Positions 1-11,958 are shown, numbered from the stretch's first letter. The stretch: DNA of 64,000 nucleotides from Chloracidobacterium sp. (GCA_016711345.1 JADJTD010000001.1:1-64000); one strand, 5' to 3'. The notes: generated by a model from the letters alone, not told the origin. Numbers and translations are program-made.

Positions 1-1
1 G

Positions 2-208
2 AAGAATATTCAGGCAGCATGTGAACGGCTGATCAATCACTACAATGGTGGAAGTGCCGGAACGATGGACGATAGCCCAACCTTCTCTCGTTGGAAAGCT
101 GGCGTCGCCCGCAAAACTGAATATTGTTATAGACACTTTATTCGGCATTGCATCGGGAATATTGGCACTTCCGCATCTGTATCTGCGCTTTGGGACTCAC
201 AAAAATAA
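2..208 (+). CDS. possible 3' end of an unidentified gene
   Basis: The frame that is open from the first base of the window reads 68 residues to a TAA at 206-208, with a protein-like composition (for example NHYNGGSAGTMDDSPTFSRW). A second frame, 45-245, is also open and ends in a charged tail. Because the first 13 kb contain many indels, the true frame may switch between the two. I do not recognise the product. The 285 bases that follow hold no gene I can support. Confidence 0.25.
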   Translation, partial: KNIQAACERLINHYNGGSAGTMDDSPTFSRWKAGVARKTEYCYRHFIRHCIGNIGTSASVSALWDSQK

Positions 209-493
209 AACTCCTGAAAAAGATGAGAACGATCTCAACAACTAATCCCAAAAACGATGGGTGATGTTTCCCGCATTGGATGATCCATCACGGACGACAG
301 TTTGCATCGCCCGTCGCGAAATGCGGCGGTAGCGTCCTCAATGATATCTGTCCCAAAATCGGGTTGAGCATGCTAAAAACCTTTAGGAGCTCGGCGTCCA
401 AAACTCCTCTCTTTCTCTGCGTCCTTTCCCTGGCTCCCAGGGAAAATTTCCACCAAGGTCACCAGAACGCACGTGAGTTTTATTCAAGTACTG

Positions 494-2214
494 CTACTTC
501 GTTACCCATGGTGACGGCGACGCAACCCCCGTTGCTGGCGCAGAAGGCGTCGTAAGAGCCGGCATCTCACCCGCTTTGAAACAAGGCGCTGGCATCTCAT
601 CACGCATCGCCAGCGTATAGACTGCGGCCGAAACAAATATGATCGCCGACGATTTTGCGCATCACTCTCGATTGTGCGTCCGTAAGTGTCCGAGGTTGGG
701 TGTGCCGTATCACGCCGAAGTATTCGATCGGGTCCTGCAGGGTACCGAGTCCCGGCGGTCCACGTTGTTGAACGACTTGCTGTCCGTCCACAACACGCTT
801 TTTGATACTCCGCGGCACCCCGCAAAGCCGAGACTCAGAAAATGGGCAAAGCTTCGCGAAAATACCTTAGTAGCCTCAGGTGGGCCAAAAATGCCCAAAA
901 ACTCTCGGCTCTCGCTGTGCGGTCAATATTGAAGTATCCATTGAATTAGTTAAATTCGGGGGTCGGATTTTCCACCGCAGGTAAAGTACCACCCGACGTA
1001 AGCCTGCGAAGCGATCAGGCCTGGCTCTTCGCCGCCCCAGCAAGCAACACGGGATCAATGCCTCGCGGTTTTACCGCTATCACCTTTCAACGCCAGGGAC
1101 GCGCCGCTTCCATCATAATGGCGCACAGCCGACCAGCGTTGTCAGTTCTCTCCCCTTGCGGAGTGCCGGGAATCAAGATGTCCGCCGGGCGCTGACGACC
1201 TCGTCTTTTGGCCGATCAATTGATCTCACCGATGACGTTACGGCAAATCACACCGTCAATTTCGCCACGGCTGCGGAGATCGAGTCAAAGCTTCACCTTG
1301 GTCTTATGTGGGGCGCAAGCAAACGATAGATTCTGCCGGAAATCCTCGTTACGCAGCCCGACGGTGGGAACCACCTCCGTAATCTGGCGAAAGTCTGGTT
1401 GTTAAAAAGCTCTTACGGCTCCGCGATCAAGCTGTGATTGGTTAATGCGGACCGCGACGTTGTTTTCGAGAAGAAGTCTGTCTAGCTGTTCGCTCGCTTT
1501 CTCGCCCTTCAAAGCGTTCGGCCTCGGCGGCAAGGCTGAGCATTATTTCCACCGCAAGGAAAGGTTTCGGGACCGCATTCACCGGGTTTTTTAATCGGGT
1601 CCATTCGACATCTCATACGGTTCTTTGGAAATACTTAGGTGTCAGTTCCGGTTGACCTGGTCTATAAACGTAGGTTTGCCGACAAGGACGATCTTGCCGT
1701 TCACGTCAGCTTCTCTGCGCTATCAAAATACGCAGTCAGTTCTGCCTGCGTCGGCAGTTGGATAACCTGAGGATTTTCTGCCGACGGAAGTGTCGGATGC
1801 AAGACTGACACCGTCCACAACTACAACGCCTTTTTCCAAAGGATTACTTGCCAGAACTTCGTATGCAGTGTATCCTGCACCGGGAGATCATATAGGCCTG
1901 TAATACGCTCTATGACCAACCCGGATGTCCGAACTCAAACGGCTCAAGAGCAGCGTTATCAAATCCCACGACAGCATTTCACGCATCGCCCATTTTGCGG
2001 CGTTGGTGTAATTTGGGCTGCCGTTAGCCGCGGCCCGTAAACGTCGCTGAAATAATGAAGCGTGTTCATTATCCTGAGTTTTCATTCGCTTCCTTGCGAA
2101 TAGCCGCATATATGTCGGTTTGGGACTTGTCCTGCGCAAATAAATTAGCGGCAGGATAAATGATTGAAGTAGTAAAACAATAACTGCGTAATGAATGAGT
2201 GTCCTGATTTTCAT
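494..2214 (-). pseudogene. M28-family metallopeptidase with PA domain, many frameshifts
   Basis: When the three minus frames are stitched together they reconstruct a protein of about 570 residues in the order expected for secreted PA-domain M28 aminopeptidases. It starts MKIRTLIHYAV with a signal-like segment at 2214. Next comes a block GSPNYTNAAKW near 2000, a PA-like stretch NGKIVLVGKPTF near 1690, then ENNVAVRIN near 1450 and VVPTVGLRNEDF near 1370. The zinc-site region GGHLDSRHS follows near 1170, with TDNAG and MMEAAR after it, then GEEPGLIASQAYV near 1020, DPIEYFGV near 715 and a tail MRDEMPAP near 600 running to a TAG at 494. At least eight frame changes separate these blocks and several internal stops occur. 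Metal-site residues are partly recognisable (HLDS, TDNAG, GEE). The assignment comes from family memory, not a search. It may be a true pseudogene, but neighbouring housekeeping genes carry similar indels, so sequencing error is at least as likely. Confidence 0.6.
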
Positions 2215-2636
2215 AATATTGTTCAAATAATACAGTAGATCGGCCAATAAAGTTTCACCAAGTGTCGCGTTTCAATATTGCTTATCAGTGGAACGTCAAA
2301 TTCCGCCGACACTCTGCAACTCATTGCTGCACAATGCTTTATCTCATTTTCAGTCGTCCACCATTCCACACCGTTCCAGCCCGTTCGACTCTTTATTGGA
2401 ACGCAGAACTTGTTTATTTTCAACAGTTACAGTCATTTTTCCAGCATATTCCACCACTTTTGAAAAAAATGATAAGACGTTGTCTTACACTCAGGCCGCG
2501 AACCCTTTTAGACACCAGAGTGCCAAAAAGAGCGTTTCCATAGATGCAAGATCATATCATATTCTGCATTCAAAGGCAAGATCTTTTTTTAGGCCGCTAG
2601 GCCTAAGCGGACATTCCTCTGGAGCGTTGTTTAAAC
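2215..2636. other. intergenic stretch with no supported gene
   Basis: This AT-rich interval lies between the M28 remnant and the terminator near 2650. Open frames on the plus strand (for example 2288-2662) have poor composition, no ribosome binding site and no recognisable motif. An imperfect palindrome CCGCTAGGCCTAAGCGG lies near 2594-2610. I see nothing else. Confidence 0.4.
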
Positions 2637-2672
2637 AAAGCGGCTGTCCTGAAAATTCATGACAGCCGCTTT
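2637..2672. terminator. strong hairpin, probable terminator
   Basis: A perfect 12-bp stem (AAAGCGGCTGTC at 2637-2648 with GACAGCCGCTTT at 2661-2672) encloses a 12-nt loop. It lies about 45 bases past the stop of the cohesin-module gene, which reads leftward, so it most likely ends that transcript. The better T-tract is on the plus side (TTTTCTTAATT), so it may work in both directions. Confidence 0.7.
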
Positions 2673-2718
2673 TCTTAATTCACTCAGCTAAGAATAACCA
2701 AGCAATTTTTCTGATTCA

Positions 2719-5700
2719 CTATTCCTGCGGATTAGCGATGAAGTCAACATACTGAGACATTGTCAAAGAGGCTGAGTACCTGGCTAGGCGTCGAGAATGT
2801 GTAACGCTGTGAGTTCACCGTTACAACCTAAGTTTCGCCTACCGCCGAGGCCTTCGATCGAGAAGTATCCGGAATGAACCTGTTGACGATACGCGGCTCT
2901 GCGAGCGAGTTGCCTGTAATAACGACCTTCGCATTGCGTATGCCTGGCACCGTCAGCGGTCATCACTCGTCCTGAAACAGAGCATTAGCTGCAGCTGTGG
3001 ATGTCAGGAATTCGATACCCCCCAACCGCCGTTCACACAACCTCGTGATGTTAGCAGGTGAGACGAACAACCCGGCATCGTCACGCATGTACAGGCTCCA
3101 GACACCGTTAGCATTGGTAAATCTGAAGTTACCATTCAACGTCTGAGTGTCCGTTCCGCCTACAGTGCTGCCCGGTTCGTTTATACGGCCCGGCAAGTGC
3201 AGGTGCTGCGAAGTTCGGCTGTCCAGCCTCCCAGCTTGTTGGTTCGAATACTCCGGTCGTCAGGGCTCCCGAATTTGGCAGTACCTGACCGGCAGCGTCT
3301 GAGAACGTCAAAGTAACAGGGTTAACCAATTCCAGATTGCCTCCGGCATCAGCCTGCAGGATCATCTGTCGTCCCGTCGGGCCGACAAGCAGGAAGTCCA
3401 TGTGATCCGGTATCTGATGTGCCACATCATAAAGCGATACACGAAGTGCTCCGATCTGTACCGGTCCGCCCGCAACCGTAATGGTTGACGGATACGGTGA
3501 AGCCGGCGAACCAAGCGTTGTGCAAATGGCTCCGGCTGCACGGAATGCGTTTGCCGTGTCGTTAATGCTTAGAACAGCCGCACTAGGCGTTCCGACATTG
3601 CACCGGTCAAGTGAGATTGACGGTTTGTGTCGGTTCGACCAGAGTATCGCCACATATCACTACGTTGACACCCTGAGTTGTTTCGCCTGGAGCGAAGGTC
3701 ACTGACTGCGAAACGCTGATGTAATCAACACCTGATGGTACATGCAGCACCGCCCGTTGCTGTGCCGTTCGACGTAGCAAAGTTCACTACGGTCGTACCG
3801 GCCAGATTACCCGTACGGTTTATCGCAATAAGCGCCGTCTGCGTTCGTCTTCGACATACGTCGTCGAGCAAATGCGACCACAGGAGTTCCGCCAGGCGTA
3901 GAGGTCGCGGTGGCGGTGGCTGTAGCAGTCGCCGTGTTTGTTGCCGTCGCAGTATTCGTCGGAGTACCTGTTCCCGTCGTGGTGCTTGTCGGCGTACTCG
4001 TTGCCGTGTTCGTAGCCGTCGATGTCGGTGTATTCGTCGGTGTGTTTGTTGGAGTAAACGTTGGTGTAAGGTCAGGTGTTCCCGTGCCTCCGCTTACCGT
4101 AACACTGCCATTCGTCGTCGCTGCCGGTGGATCACCTTCGTTCCAGACAAATCCAGGATGGAATGTCGGTGTCGGGCTGGTGTAATCCTCAAACACAAGC
4201 GTTGTCGATTGTCCCGCAGTGCCGACAATGTTGAACCTCAGGTTCAACAATGTACCAGAACCGGTGAGGCTCGCTGCCTGGAATGCCGAGATGATAAAGT
4301 GTCCCGGATTCGAGGTATTTGGCGTGATCGACATCGCACTGCTCAGCGTTCCGACCTGATCGAAACAGGCATTAGCTGTACAGGCAGTTCCACCGGCAGG
4401 CTGAAGTATCGCCGGATTGAACGTCACCTGCATATCGTGGGGAAATAATTCCTCTGCCCGTTGTATCACCTGCCGTAATAGGCACCACGATCAAACTACC
4501 TGTTGCTCCACTTACGTTCGGCAAGCTGACAGTCACCGGATTTACCGAAGGTGTCGATGTAGCAGTTGCCGTCGCGGTATTCGTTGCCGTAGCTGTTGGA
4601 CGTCGGTGTAAATGTGGCGGTCGACGTTGGCGTCGGAGTGTTAGTCCGAGTCGGCGTAAACGTCGGTGTAAATGTCGCCGTAGCTGTTGCCGTCGGTGTA
4701 AATGTTGCCGTGGCAGTCGCCGATGGCGTATTTGTCGAGGTCGCAGTATTTGTCGGTGTAAATGTTGCCGTGGCAGATGCCGTTGGCGTATTAGTTGATG
4801 TCGCCGTAAACACAGGGGTGTTTGTTGGCGTATTTGTAGCCGTATTTGTCGCCGTCGGTGTTGGCGTAAACGTGGCGGTCGAAGTTGACGTAGCTGTGTT
4901 TGTCGGCGTCGGTGTAAACGTTGCCGTATTTGCCGGCGTCGCTGTGTTCGTTGCCGTAGCCGTTTCTGTAGGTGCAGCTGTTCCGGCCGGTATGGTTACA
5001 CTACCGTTCGTTGTTGATGCAGCCGGATCGCCTTCATTGAACATAAAGCCAGGATGGAAGCCGCCCGTTGGGTTCGTGTAATCCCCAAACGCCAAGTTTG
5101 TAGACTGTCCCGGTGTTCCGATCACATTAAACCTTAGATTTATCAGTGTTCCGGACCCTATCAATGCTCCTCCCTGGAATGCAGAGATAATAAGGTGTCC
5201 CGGATTCGATGCGTTCGGTGATCGACATCGCAGAACTTAGTGTTCCGGCCACATCCGTTGGCGGTGAGGCTGGCGTCACAACTGTCGGGTCAAAGGAGAT
5301 TTGCGTCATAAGAGATCACTCCCAAACCTGTCAGGTCTCCGACCGTTATCGGGATGATCACCACACCTGGTGTCGCAATTACGTTCGGCAACGACACCAA
5401 TACTCCACTCGAGTTCCTGCGGGCGTCGCGGTAAACGTTGCTGTTGCCGTGCTCGTCGCGGTGTTGGTTGCCGTATTTGCCGGAGTGTTAGTCGGCGTGT
5501 TAGTTGACGTAGCCGTTTCTGTCGGCGTGTTAGTTGACGTAGCCGTTTCTGTCGGCGTATTCGTCGAAGTCGCCGTAAACACAGTGTGTTAGTTGGCGTA
5601 TTGGTCGCCGTTGAAGTTGCAGTCGCCGTTTCTGTCGGCGTCGGCGTAAACGTTGCTGTGTTAGCCGCTGTCGGCGTATTTGTTGCGGTATTTGTCGGGG

Positions 5701-7202
5701 TCGCTCCGCCCGGAATTGTTGCGCTTCCGTTTGTCAAAGCGGCCTGCGGATCGCCTTCATTAAACATGAATCCTGGATGGAAGCCGCCAGTCGGATTCGT
5801 GTAATCCTCAAATACAAGAAGAGGTCGACTGTCCCGGGTTCCAATTACATTAAATCGAAGATTGATGAGCGTTCCCGAGCCTATCAATGACGCTCCTTGG
5901 AATGCAGAAACGATCAGGTGTCCGGCATTGGCCGAGTTCGGGTTATCGACATTGCACTGCTCAGCGTTCCGACGGTATCCGTGGGCGGTGAGGCCGGCGT
6001 CATAACTGTCGGGTCAAACGAGATTTGCATGTCATACGAGATAACTCCCAACCCTGTCAGATCTCCAACAGTTATAGGAATAATAACGAGGCCGGGCGTT
6101 GCACTTATGTTTGGCAACGACACTGGCACTCCGCTAGGCGTACCCGCTGCTGTTGGAGTAGCCGTGCCAGTCGCTGTATTGGTTGCCGTATTTGCCGGCG
6201 TATTAGTCGGCGTGTTCGTTGACGTTGCCGTAAACACAGGAGTGTTTGTTGGCGTGTTAGTTGATGTTGCCGTAAATACAGGAGTGTTTGTTGGCGTATT
6301 CGTCGCTGTGTTCGAAGGCGTATTCGTAGCCGTATTTGAAAGGCGCAAATGTCGCAGTCGAAGTAGGCGTTGCTGTCGATGCCTCGATGTCGCTGTCGGC
6401 GTGTCCGTCGGCGTCGGTGTAAACGTTGCCGTGTTAGCCGCTGTCGGAGTATTTGTCGCCGTATTTGTTGGAGTCGAGCCGCCAGGTATAGTCACGCTTC
6501 CGCTTGAAGGCACTGCGACCGGATCGCCTTCGTTGAACATAAACCCGGGATGGAATCCGCCGGACGGATTAGTATAGTCATTGAAAACAAGATTGCTCGA
6601 TTGTCCCGGCGTACCCACAACATTGAAGTTGAGGATAAGCAGTGTTCCCGAACCAATCACCGAAGCTCCCTGAAATGCCGAGATGATAATGTGTCCCGCA
6701 TTCGACGTGTTCGGCGTTATAGACATTGAAGAGCTGAGTGTTCCCGTCGTTGTGACAGGTGCAACAGCAGGCGTCAAAACCGCAGGGTTGAAATCCATCT
6801 GGAGGTCATATGAGATAACTCCAATCCAGTCACATCACCCACTGTGATCGGAATAGAGATCGGCCCCGGTGTCGCGTTAATAACCGGAAGCGATACCGCT
6901 ACAGTATTACCCGCGAGCCGATCCGGCAGAGCGAGTGGTAATCGTAATTGTATTCGCAGGTATCGCAGATTGTGCACCGGAAAAATCGGTGCGACACTAC
7001 TCTGCAATCCGAAAAACTGTGCTGTCGAGTCTAAAAACCCTAGACGAGAACTGGCACCGTAAGCTGAAACACTTAGCAGCATTGCAAAAATAATAGCCAG
7101 AAGTCCAAAGTTTTTGCAGGAAGATCCTTTGAAAAGAACTTTCAGTGAATTTAATATGAATACAAAGGGTGTAACGACACTCTTAACGGTAAACGACGAC
7201 AT
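2719..7202 (-). CDS. large secreted multi-cohesin-like protein, frameshifted
   Basis: Reading across frame changes gives one protein of about 1490 residues. After an N-terminal hydrophobic segment (FGLLAIIFAMLLSVSAYG) come four modules of about 140 residues, near 6930-6480, 6125-5705, 5400-4990 and 4540-4095. Each has the cohesin-like pattern IPITVGD, SYDMQISFDP, GTLSSAMSIT, IISAFQ, GSGTL-NLRFNV and NEGDP, and each ends NGSVTI. Linkers of Thr/Asn/Pro/Ala repeats (TNTPTNTA type) separate them. The C-terminal part holds a Calx-beta-like segment (VNVVICGDTLVEP), a P-like beta domain near 3540-3000 (DHMDFLLVGPTGRQMIL) and a carboxypeptidase-regulatory-like domain ending DFIANPQE at 2719. The start at 7202 has an AAGGAG site. 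It was probably exported and displayed on the surface; binding partners are unknown and no dockerin is seen here. At least eight indels interrupt it. Confidence 0.75.
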
Positions 7203-7523
7203 AGATATCTCCTTAAGGAATGCTTTTTGATCTCTAGAGCAATTTAAAGAACAATGGTGATAATTCTAATACGGAACACCCGATAAGGTCAACGGGATTT
7301 TGCTCATAAATCTACTTAAACCTTGTTTTTAGTAATAATAAAAAGCTTTTTAGTCTTAATTTTTAGTTAAATCCTAAATCCGAAGCTATTCACCAAAAAT
7401 CATTTCGATTAGATAACCTGAAACTCATACTTATTCACAACTAAATCTCTGATGTGAGGAGATAGTAAATGGAAAAATGGCCGCGTCACATGAGACGTAG
7501 CCATTTCCGATCGTAGAATGAAA
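7203..7523. other. AT-rich intergenic, promoter region of the cohesin-module gene
   Basis: The interval holds the Shine-Dalgarno site of the leftward gene (AAGGAG about 7 bases before its ATG) and an AT-rich upstream stretch that presumably contains its promoter. No convincing -35/-10 pair could be picked. The right part contains the hairpin at 7475-7506. Confidence 0.4.
7475..7506 (-). terminator. intrinsic terminator of the unknown gene at 7524-9202
   Basis: AAATGGCCGCGTC (7475-7487) pairs with GACGTAGCCATTT (7494-7506), with two non-Watson-Crick positions. On the minus strand the stem is followed by a run of five T. It begins 18 bases after the stop codon of the leftward gene. Confidence 0.7.
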
Positions 7524-9202
7524 TTAGCTTAAGGCATTTTGACGTCCATCCGTGTTGAGGATGCAAAACCCAGCTGGTTTGCCATCCTTGGTGGTCAGAT
7601 TCACCTGCTTGTAGCCTTTTTCGTTTCCGAGTTGGTATACCTTTTGCAGATATTCTTCACGTTTTCTTTTGTCAGATTATCCCATGATGGCAGCATCAAC
7701 CCGTAGAATGTGTCGCCGGCGATCTCTTCCCGCTCTTGATGTGCTCACCCAGAATCGAATCACCAAGATCAACAACTGCAACACCTGCCGTCGAAGCCTT
7801 CTCCTCGTCAATGGTGCTTGACCACACATATAGGCCTCCGGCAACAAGTATGAGCACAAAACCAACACCGAGCAGCCATCGATTGACATTGCGAACATTG
7901 TCGATCAGATTGCCAACGAAAGACGATTCTCCCGCAGGCTTAGTTTCCGCTTTTGTTTGTTCCGGAGTATGTGTTTCAGGTTCGATCGCGTTGTCGATCT
8001 CATCGGCTGCGGGTTCCTCGTTGATAACCTCGTCGGTTAACCCATGCAAAAGTTCAACCAGGTCTAGCGATCGGCCTGCAGCATCTGAAACAGACGGATC
8101 GTTGAAATCGCCATACTTGATCTGAATGCTTTCCGCATCCATCTTTTGGCGTTCGCGAATGATCAGGCCGACGTAGGCATTGCCGATGCGAATATTACTT
8201 TCGATAGCAGCGGCAATTACTGATGGCTCGTAAAATAGTTCGTTTATACTCTCTTTGAAGAGTCGCAGCCGACCGAAAAGTCGCTTTCGATAAGCTGGTC
8301 AAAAGCGTTGCTCCTTCGGCTTCGTTCGCAAGATCGTCAAAGCTCAAACCGGTCAACATGATCTTTGACTCGTCATGTTCCGCGTCATACAGCGGCACAC
8401 TCGACCAGTCGCTGTACAGCGTGTTGATATGGCTAAGTATTTCCTCGCGGCCAAAAAGGCATGCCCGTTTGTCCTGACTGATCGGCCTTGAAAAGAGGCG
8501 CGTTATAACAAAATCAAACTTCGATCGCACCGTTTCCGAATAAGGAGCATTTCGATAAAATCGGGCGAGGGCCAGTATCGCCTGTGAACTGAGTGCCGGA
8601 CGTGAATTTTCGCAATATTGACGAATACTTGCAACCGATATATGACTATCACGTTCGATCAGTGCCAATCCCACGCCTCTGTCTCCTGCATCAGAGCAAA
8701 TTCAGCAGCCTTATGCTGTTCGGAATTTGAGTTTTCGGAAATGTTCAGGAAATTATTTAGAGCCTTCTTGGCATTAAAATCGTCGAAGGTCTTCGGGACG
8801 ATCTTCATGTATTCGCGCTCGACGCCGGTCAAAATATGTTCGACCATCTGATGGCTCGAAACTTCAGCAACTGCACGCTTCTTAAAAAACTCCTTGCCGT
8901 GCCGGATTCTTTTGGGTTTGGCATGCTTGGTTTTGCCGCAGCCTGAAATTCCTCTGCGGTCTCCATGAGAACTATCTCTGCTTCGGAGCCTATATCTGAT
9001 TCGATATTTGAAAATTCGGAGTCCAACTCCGCTATCTCATCATCGAAGGCCGCAAATTCCGGCTGCCCGTCGTCCTTGTCAGGGACTTTTGCGGCTTCCG
9101 GAATACCTGTAGCGGCTTTTTCTTTTGTGCGGCGTCGATTACCGTATTTTCAAGCAGGTTCTCTTCTTTCAGTTCGACAATAAGGTCTTCGAAGACATTC
9201 AT
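7524..9202 (-). CDS. unknown protein with one C-terminal membrane segment, frameshifted
   Basis: Joined frames give about 550 residues starting MNVFEDLIVELKEENLLE at 9202. The N-terminal third is acidic (DDEIAELDSEFSNIESDIG). The middle is helical and Asp/Glu/Lys-rich, with MVEHILTGVEREYMKIVPKT and FDDFNAKKALNNFLNI. A single membrane segment (LLGVGFVLILVAGGLYVW) lies near 7850, followed by a short domain ending NTDGRQNALS at 7524. Four or more frame changes interrupt it (near 7690, 8170-8290, 8670, 8830 and 9110). It follows the pilin-like gene by 59 bases in the same direction, so the two are probably co-transcribed. I do not recognise the family. The layout suggests a cytoplasmic sensory or scaffold region tethered to the membrane. 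Confidence 0.6.
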
Positions 9203-9260
9203 GGTGGTCCACCTTTCCGGGGATGGAAATTTAAGGAGGAGGATGGGTAGGGAAGAATTA

Positions 9261-9677
9261 TTAGGGCTGGAGTTGTTCTATCACACCGGACTGTGTGATC
9301 CTATATTGGTAAACTTGGCCTTCACCTGTAACCTGCCGGGTAGCAACGATCGTATATCTATCCCTCAATTGCGTATCCGCCGTCTCCTCCAATGTGAAGA
9401 GAAACTTTCCTCGGACAAGATCATTTCCTGATGGTGTGCCTAAGCCATTTCCAAGCAGACTGTTTATCTCAGTAAGACGGCCAAACCGGCCGGTTCTTTG
9501 AAAGAAGCCAACCTGGGTAGAAGAGATGGTTCGCATGGAGGCAAAAGTGTTGCCGTTTTCTGACGCACGCACAGCCTTTTGAAGAAAAGGAACTGCCAAC
9601 GCCGCTACAATTCCGATGATCACGACTACTATCAACAGCTCAATTAAAGAAAATCCTTGCTCACTTGATTTTTTCAT
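9261..9677 (-). CDS. type IV pilin-like / pseudopilin protein
   Basis: This 138-residue protein begins MKKSSEQGFSLIELLIVVV. That is a short basic leader, the prepilin peptidase site G/F, Glu at mature position 5 and a hydrophobic N-terminal helix, as in type IV pilins and type II secretion pseudopilins. The remainder is a short globular domain with a few beta-prone stretches. It would be processed by a PilD-type peptidase at the inner membrane. It is one of the few intact genes in the first 13 kb. No other pilus gene is nearby, so pilus versus secretion role cannot be decided. A GAGG-like site precedes the ATG. Confidence 0.85.
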   Translation of the reverse strand: MKKSSEQGFSLIELLIVVVIIGIVAALAVPFLQKAVRASENGNTFASMRTISSTQVGFFQRTGRFGRLTEINSLLGNGLGTPSGNDLVRGKFLFTLEETADTQLRDRYTIVATRQVTGEGQVYQYRITQSGVIEQLQP

Positions 9678-9972
9678 TACTCTTAAACCTCTGTATTTCT
9701 TTATTCAAATCTCACTAATGTGACATTTTTTGGCACTTTACCTTGACAAGATCCGGCATCTTTTAGACCGGATTTAGTTAACTTCAAGGTTTTTCAAATA
9801 TTCCGGTATATTCCGGACTGCTGTCTCTTTGTATTAGCAACGGCTATGCCAAAGCCAATTTGGGCTGTTTTTAAAGAAAGTCCGGGTTTATCCGAGAAAG
9901 GTGTTTGTTTTTTAGCGGATTTTTATTAAGCTATTAGCTTTTCCTTTATTGTTGGTGAGGAGCGATTAGAAC

Positions 9973-11899
9973 TTGAGCGCGGTAATAGATCAAACAATCG
10001 AAACATACGGCATCGATAATTGGGGTGCCGATTACTTTGGTGTAAATCGAAAGGGCAACCTGATAGTTCGTGCGCCGGAAAACGAAAATTTCACCGCCGA
10101 CGTAAAAGAGATCATTGACGATCTCAGCAAACGCGGCGTCAACACGCCGATCCTACTCCGTTTTCCCCAACTCATCTTCGGACAGATACGAAAGCTGCAA
10201 ACAGCCTTCCGCAAATCGATAAAAGAATTTGAATATGAGGGCGGCCATCTATGCGTCTTCCCGATGAAAGTCAATTCCAACCGTGCCGTGATCGAGGAAT
10301 ATCTGCGCGAAGGTTCTCGATACGGCTTTGGCCTTGAGGCAGGCTCCAAGGCAGAACTTTACGCCGCTCTTGGCGTGGAACAGGCAAAAGACAGCTTGCT
10401 TGTCCTCAATGGTTTTAAGGACAGAGAGTTTATCCAGCTTGCTTTTGCCGGAGCTTCGGCGGGCAAGAATGTTGTCATTGTTATCGAAAAATTGAGCGAG
10501 CTCGATCACACGCTAGCGATCGTCGAGGAAACTAAAAAAGAAAATCCGGATGCCGATATTCCGATGATCGGAGTCCGTGTAAAACTTTATTCAAAAGGCT
10601 CAGGAAAATGGGAAAAAGCGGCGGCGAAGCGGCCAAGTTCGGCCTGACGACGACGGAAATTCTTGAGGTCATTCGACGTCTGCAGGAAGCCGGACGAATT
10701 GATATGCTTCGGCTGCTGCACTTTCATATCGGCTCACAGCTTACCGACATCAAGCGTATCAAGAACGCGATGAAAGAGGCCGCCCGCACCTATGCCAAGA
10801 TCGTAAAAATGAAGATACCGATCGAGTATCTCGACGTCGGCGGCGGAATGGCGGTTGATTACGATGGTTCGCGAACATCCTTTGAATCATCAGCAAATTA
10901 CAACGCCCGCGAGTTTGCAAACGATGTGATCTATGTGATCAAAACTGTCTGCGACGATGAGAATGTCGCACACCCGACGATCATCCAGGAATCCGGGCGA
11001 TATTTATCGGCATATCACGCGATATTGGTAACCAACATCCAGGACGAGATCGAAACGGTAGTCGAAAGCCATACTGCGATGACGTTTGAGAAAGATGATC
11101 CTCAGATCGTTCGTGAGCTTTTGACCTGCGTGAAACGATCAACGGAAAGAACTATCGCGAGTATTATCACGACGCGCTCGAAAACCGCGATGAACTTTTC
11201 ACGATGTTCAATCTCGGCCTCATATCGCTTGAGGCAAAGGGCAAAGGCGAGGTCCTGTTTTGGGACATCTGTGAAAAAGCGGACCAATTCGCTCAGCTAA
11301 AGAAGTATGTTGCCGAAGAATTTGATGAATTGCGGCGTTTGATGTGTGCAAAATACCTTGCAAATTTCTCAGTTTTTCGGTCAATGCCGGACAATTGGGC
11401 TCTTGAACAATTATTTCCGATCATCCCGATACATAAACTCAACAAAAAGCCCACAGAATATGCTACGCTATGTGATATAACCTGTGATTCCGACGGTATA
11501 GTGGATAAATTCGTCGATCTGCACGATATTAAGCCGGTGCTCGAATTGCACAAGCTTACTAAAGGGGAAAGTTATTACCTTGCGATGATGCTCGTCGGCG
11601 CCTATCAGGAGGTTATGGGAAACAACCACAACCTTTTCGGTGTTCCGCACGAGGCTCACGTGTTTATCGGCGAGGACGGCTACATCATTAAAAAAGTGAT
11701 TTACGGCGCGACACTAGGCGATGCAGTTGGTTCCGTTAGATTTGATCCGGGCCAATTGAACGACACTTTTCGCAAATCGGTTTTACAAAGGATCAAGGAA
11801 GGCCGCCTTTCAAATAGTGAAGGCAGCAAGATCATAGAATTTTACGAGGACCAGGTTGAAAGTTATACATACCTGACTCCGAATGGAAAGAAAAAGTAA
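9973..11899 (+). CDS. speA: biosynthetic arginine decarboxylase, two frameshifts
   Basis: The product decarboxylates arginine to agmatine with PLP, the first step of the agmatine route to polyamines. Three overlapping frames join into about 640 residues, normal for SpeA. The PLP lysine region FPMKVNSN is near residue 95, the HFHIGSQ block lies near 10720 and the glycine-rich LDVGGGMAVDY block near 10835. ESGRYLSAYHA lies near 10990 and the C-terminal GVPHEAHVF block near 11640. Two single-base losses explain the breaks: one A missing from the run at 10613-10617 and one G missing near 11123. Both restore conserved sequence, so consensus error is the likeliest cause. The start is a TTG at 9973 after GAGGAG. 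A deoxyhypusine-synthase-like gene and agmatinase follow. Confidence 0.88.
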
Positions 11900-11958
11900 G
11901 CAGTTGGCAGCAGGTCTCCTTATGCCGACGAAATATTAAATATATATAGAAGAAAATT

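Noticed and set aside
540..610. Apparent dispersed repeat encoding AGEMPAL-type sequence
   Set aside because: It is better explained as the C-terminal end of the M28 peptidase, in frame with MRDEMPAP.
2288..2662. 124-residue plus-strand ORF
   Set aside because: Ser/His/Leu-rich composition, no ribosome binding site, no motif, and it runs into the terminator hairpin.
3890..6480. Regular short repeats that could suggest a CRISPR array
   Set aside because: The repeats are 6-12-base coding units of a low-complexity linker, with no constant repeat/unique spacer structure and no cas genes.
3910..6577. Long Val/Gly/Ala-rich plus-strand ORFs (for example 4596-5081 and 5897-6577)
   Set aside because: They are the antisense of the Thr/Asn/Pro linker repeats and cohesin-like modules of the minus-strand gene.
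9725..9750. TGGCAC...TTGAC as a sigma-54 promoter near the pilin gene
   Set aside because: It lies on the wrong strand for the pilin gene, the spacing between the GG and the second element is one base too long, and the GC dinucleotide is missing.
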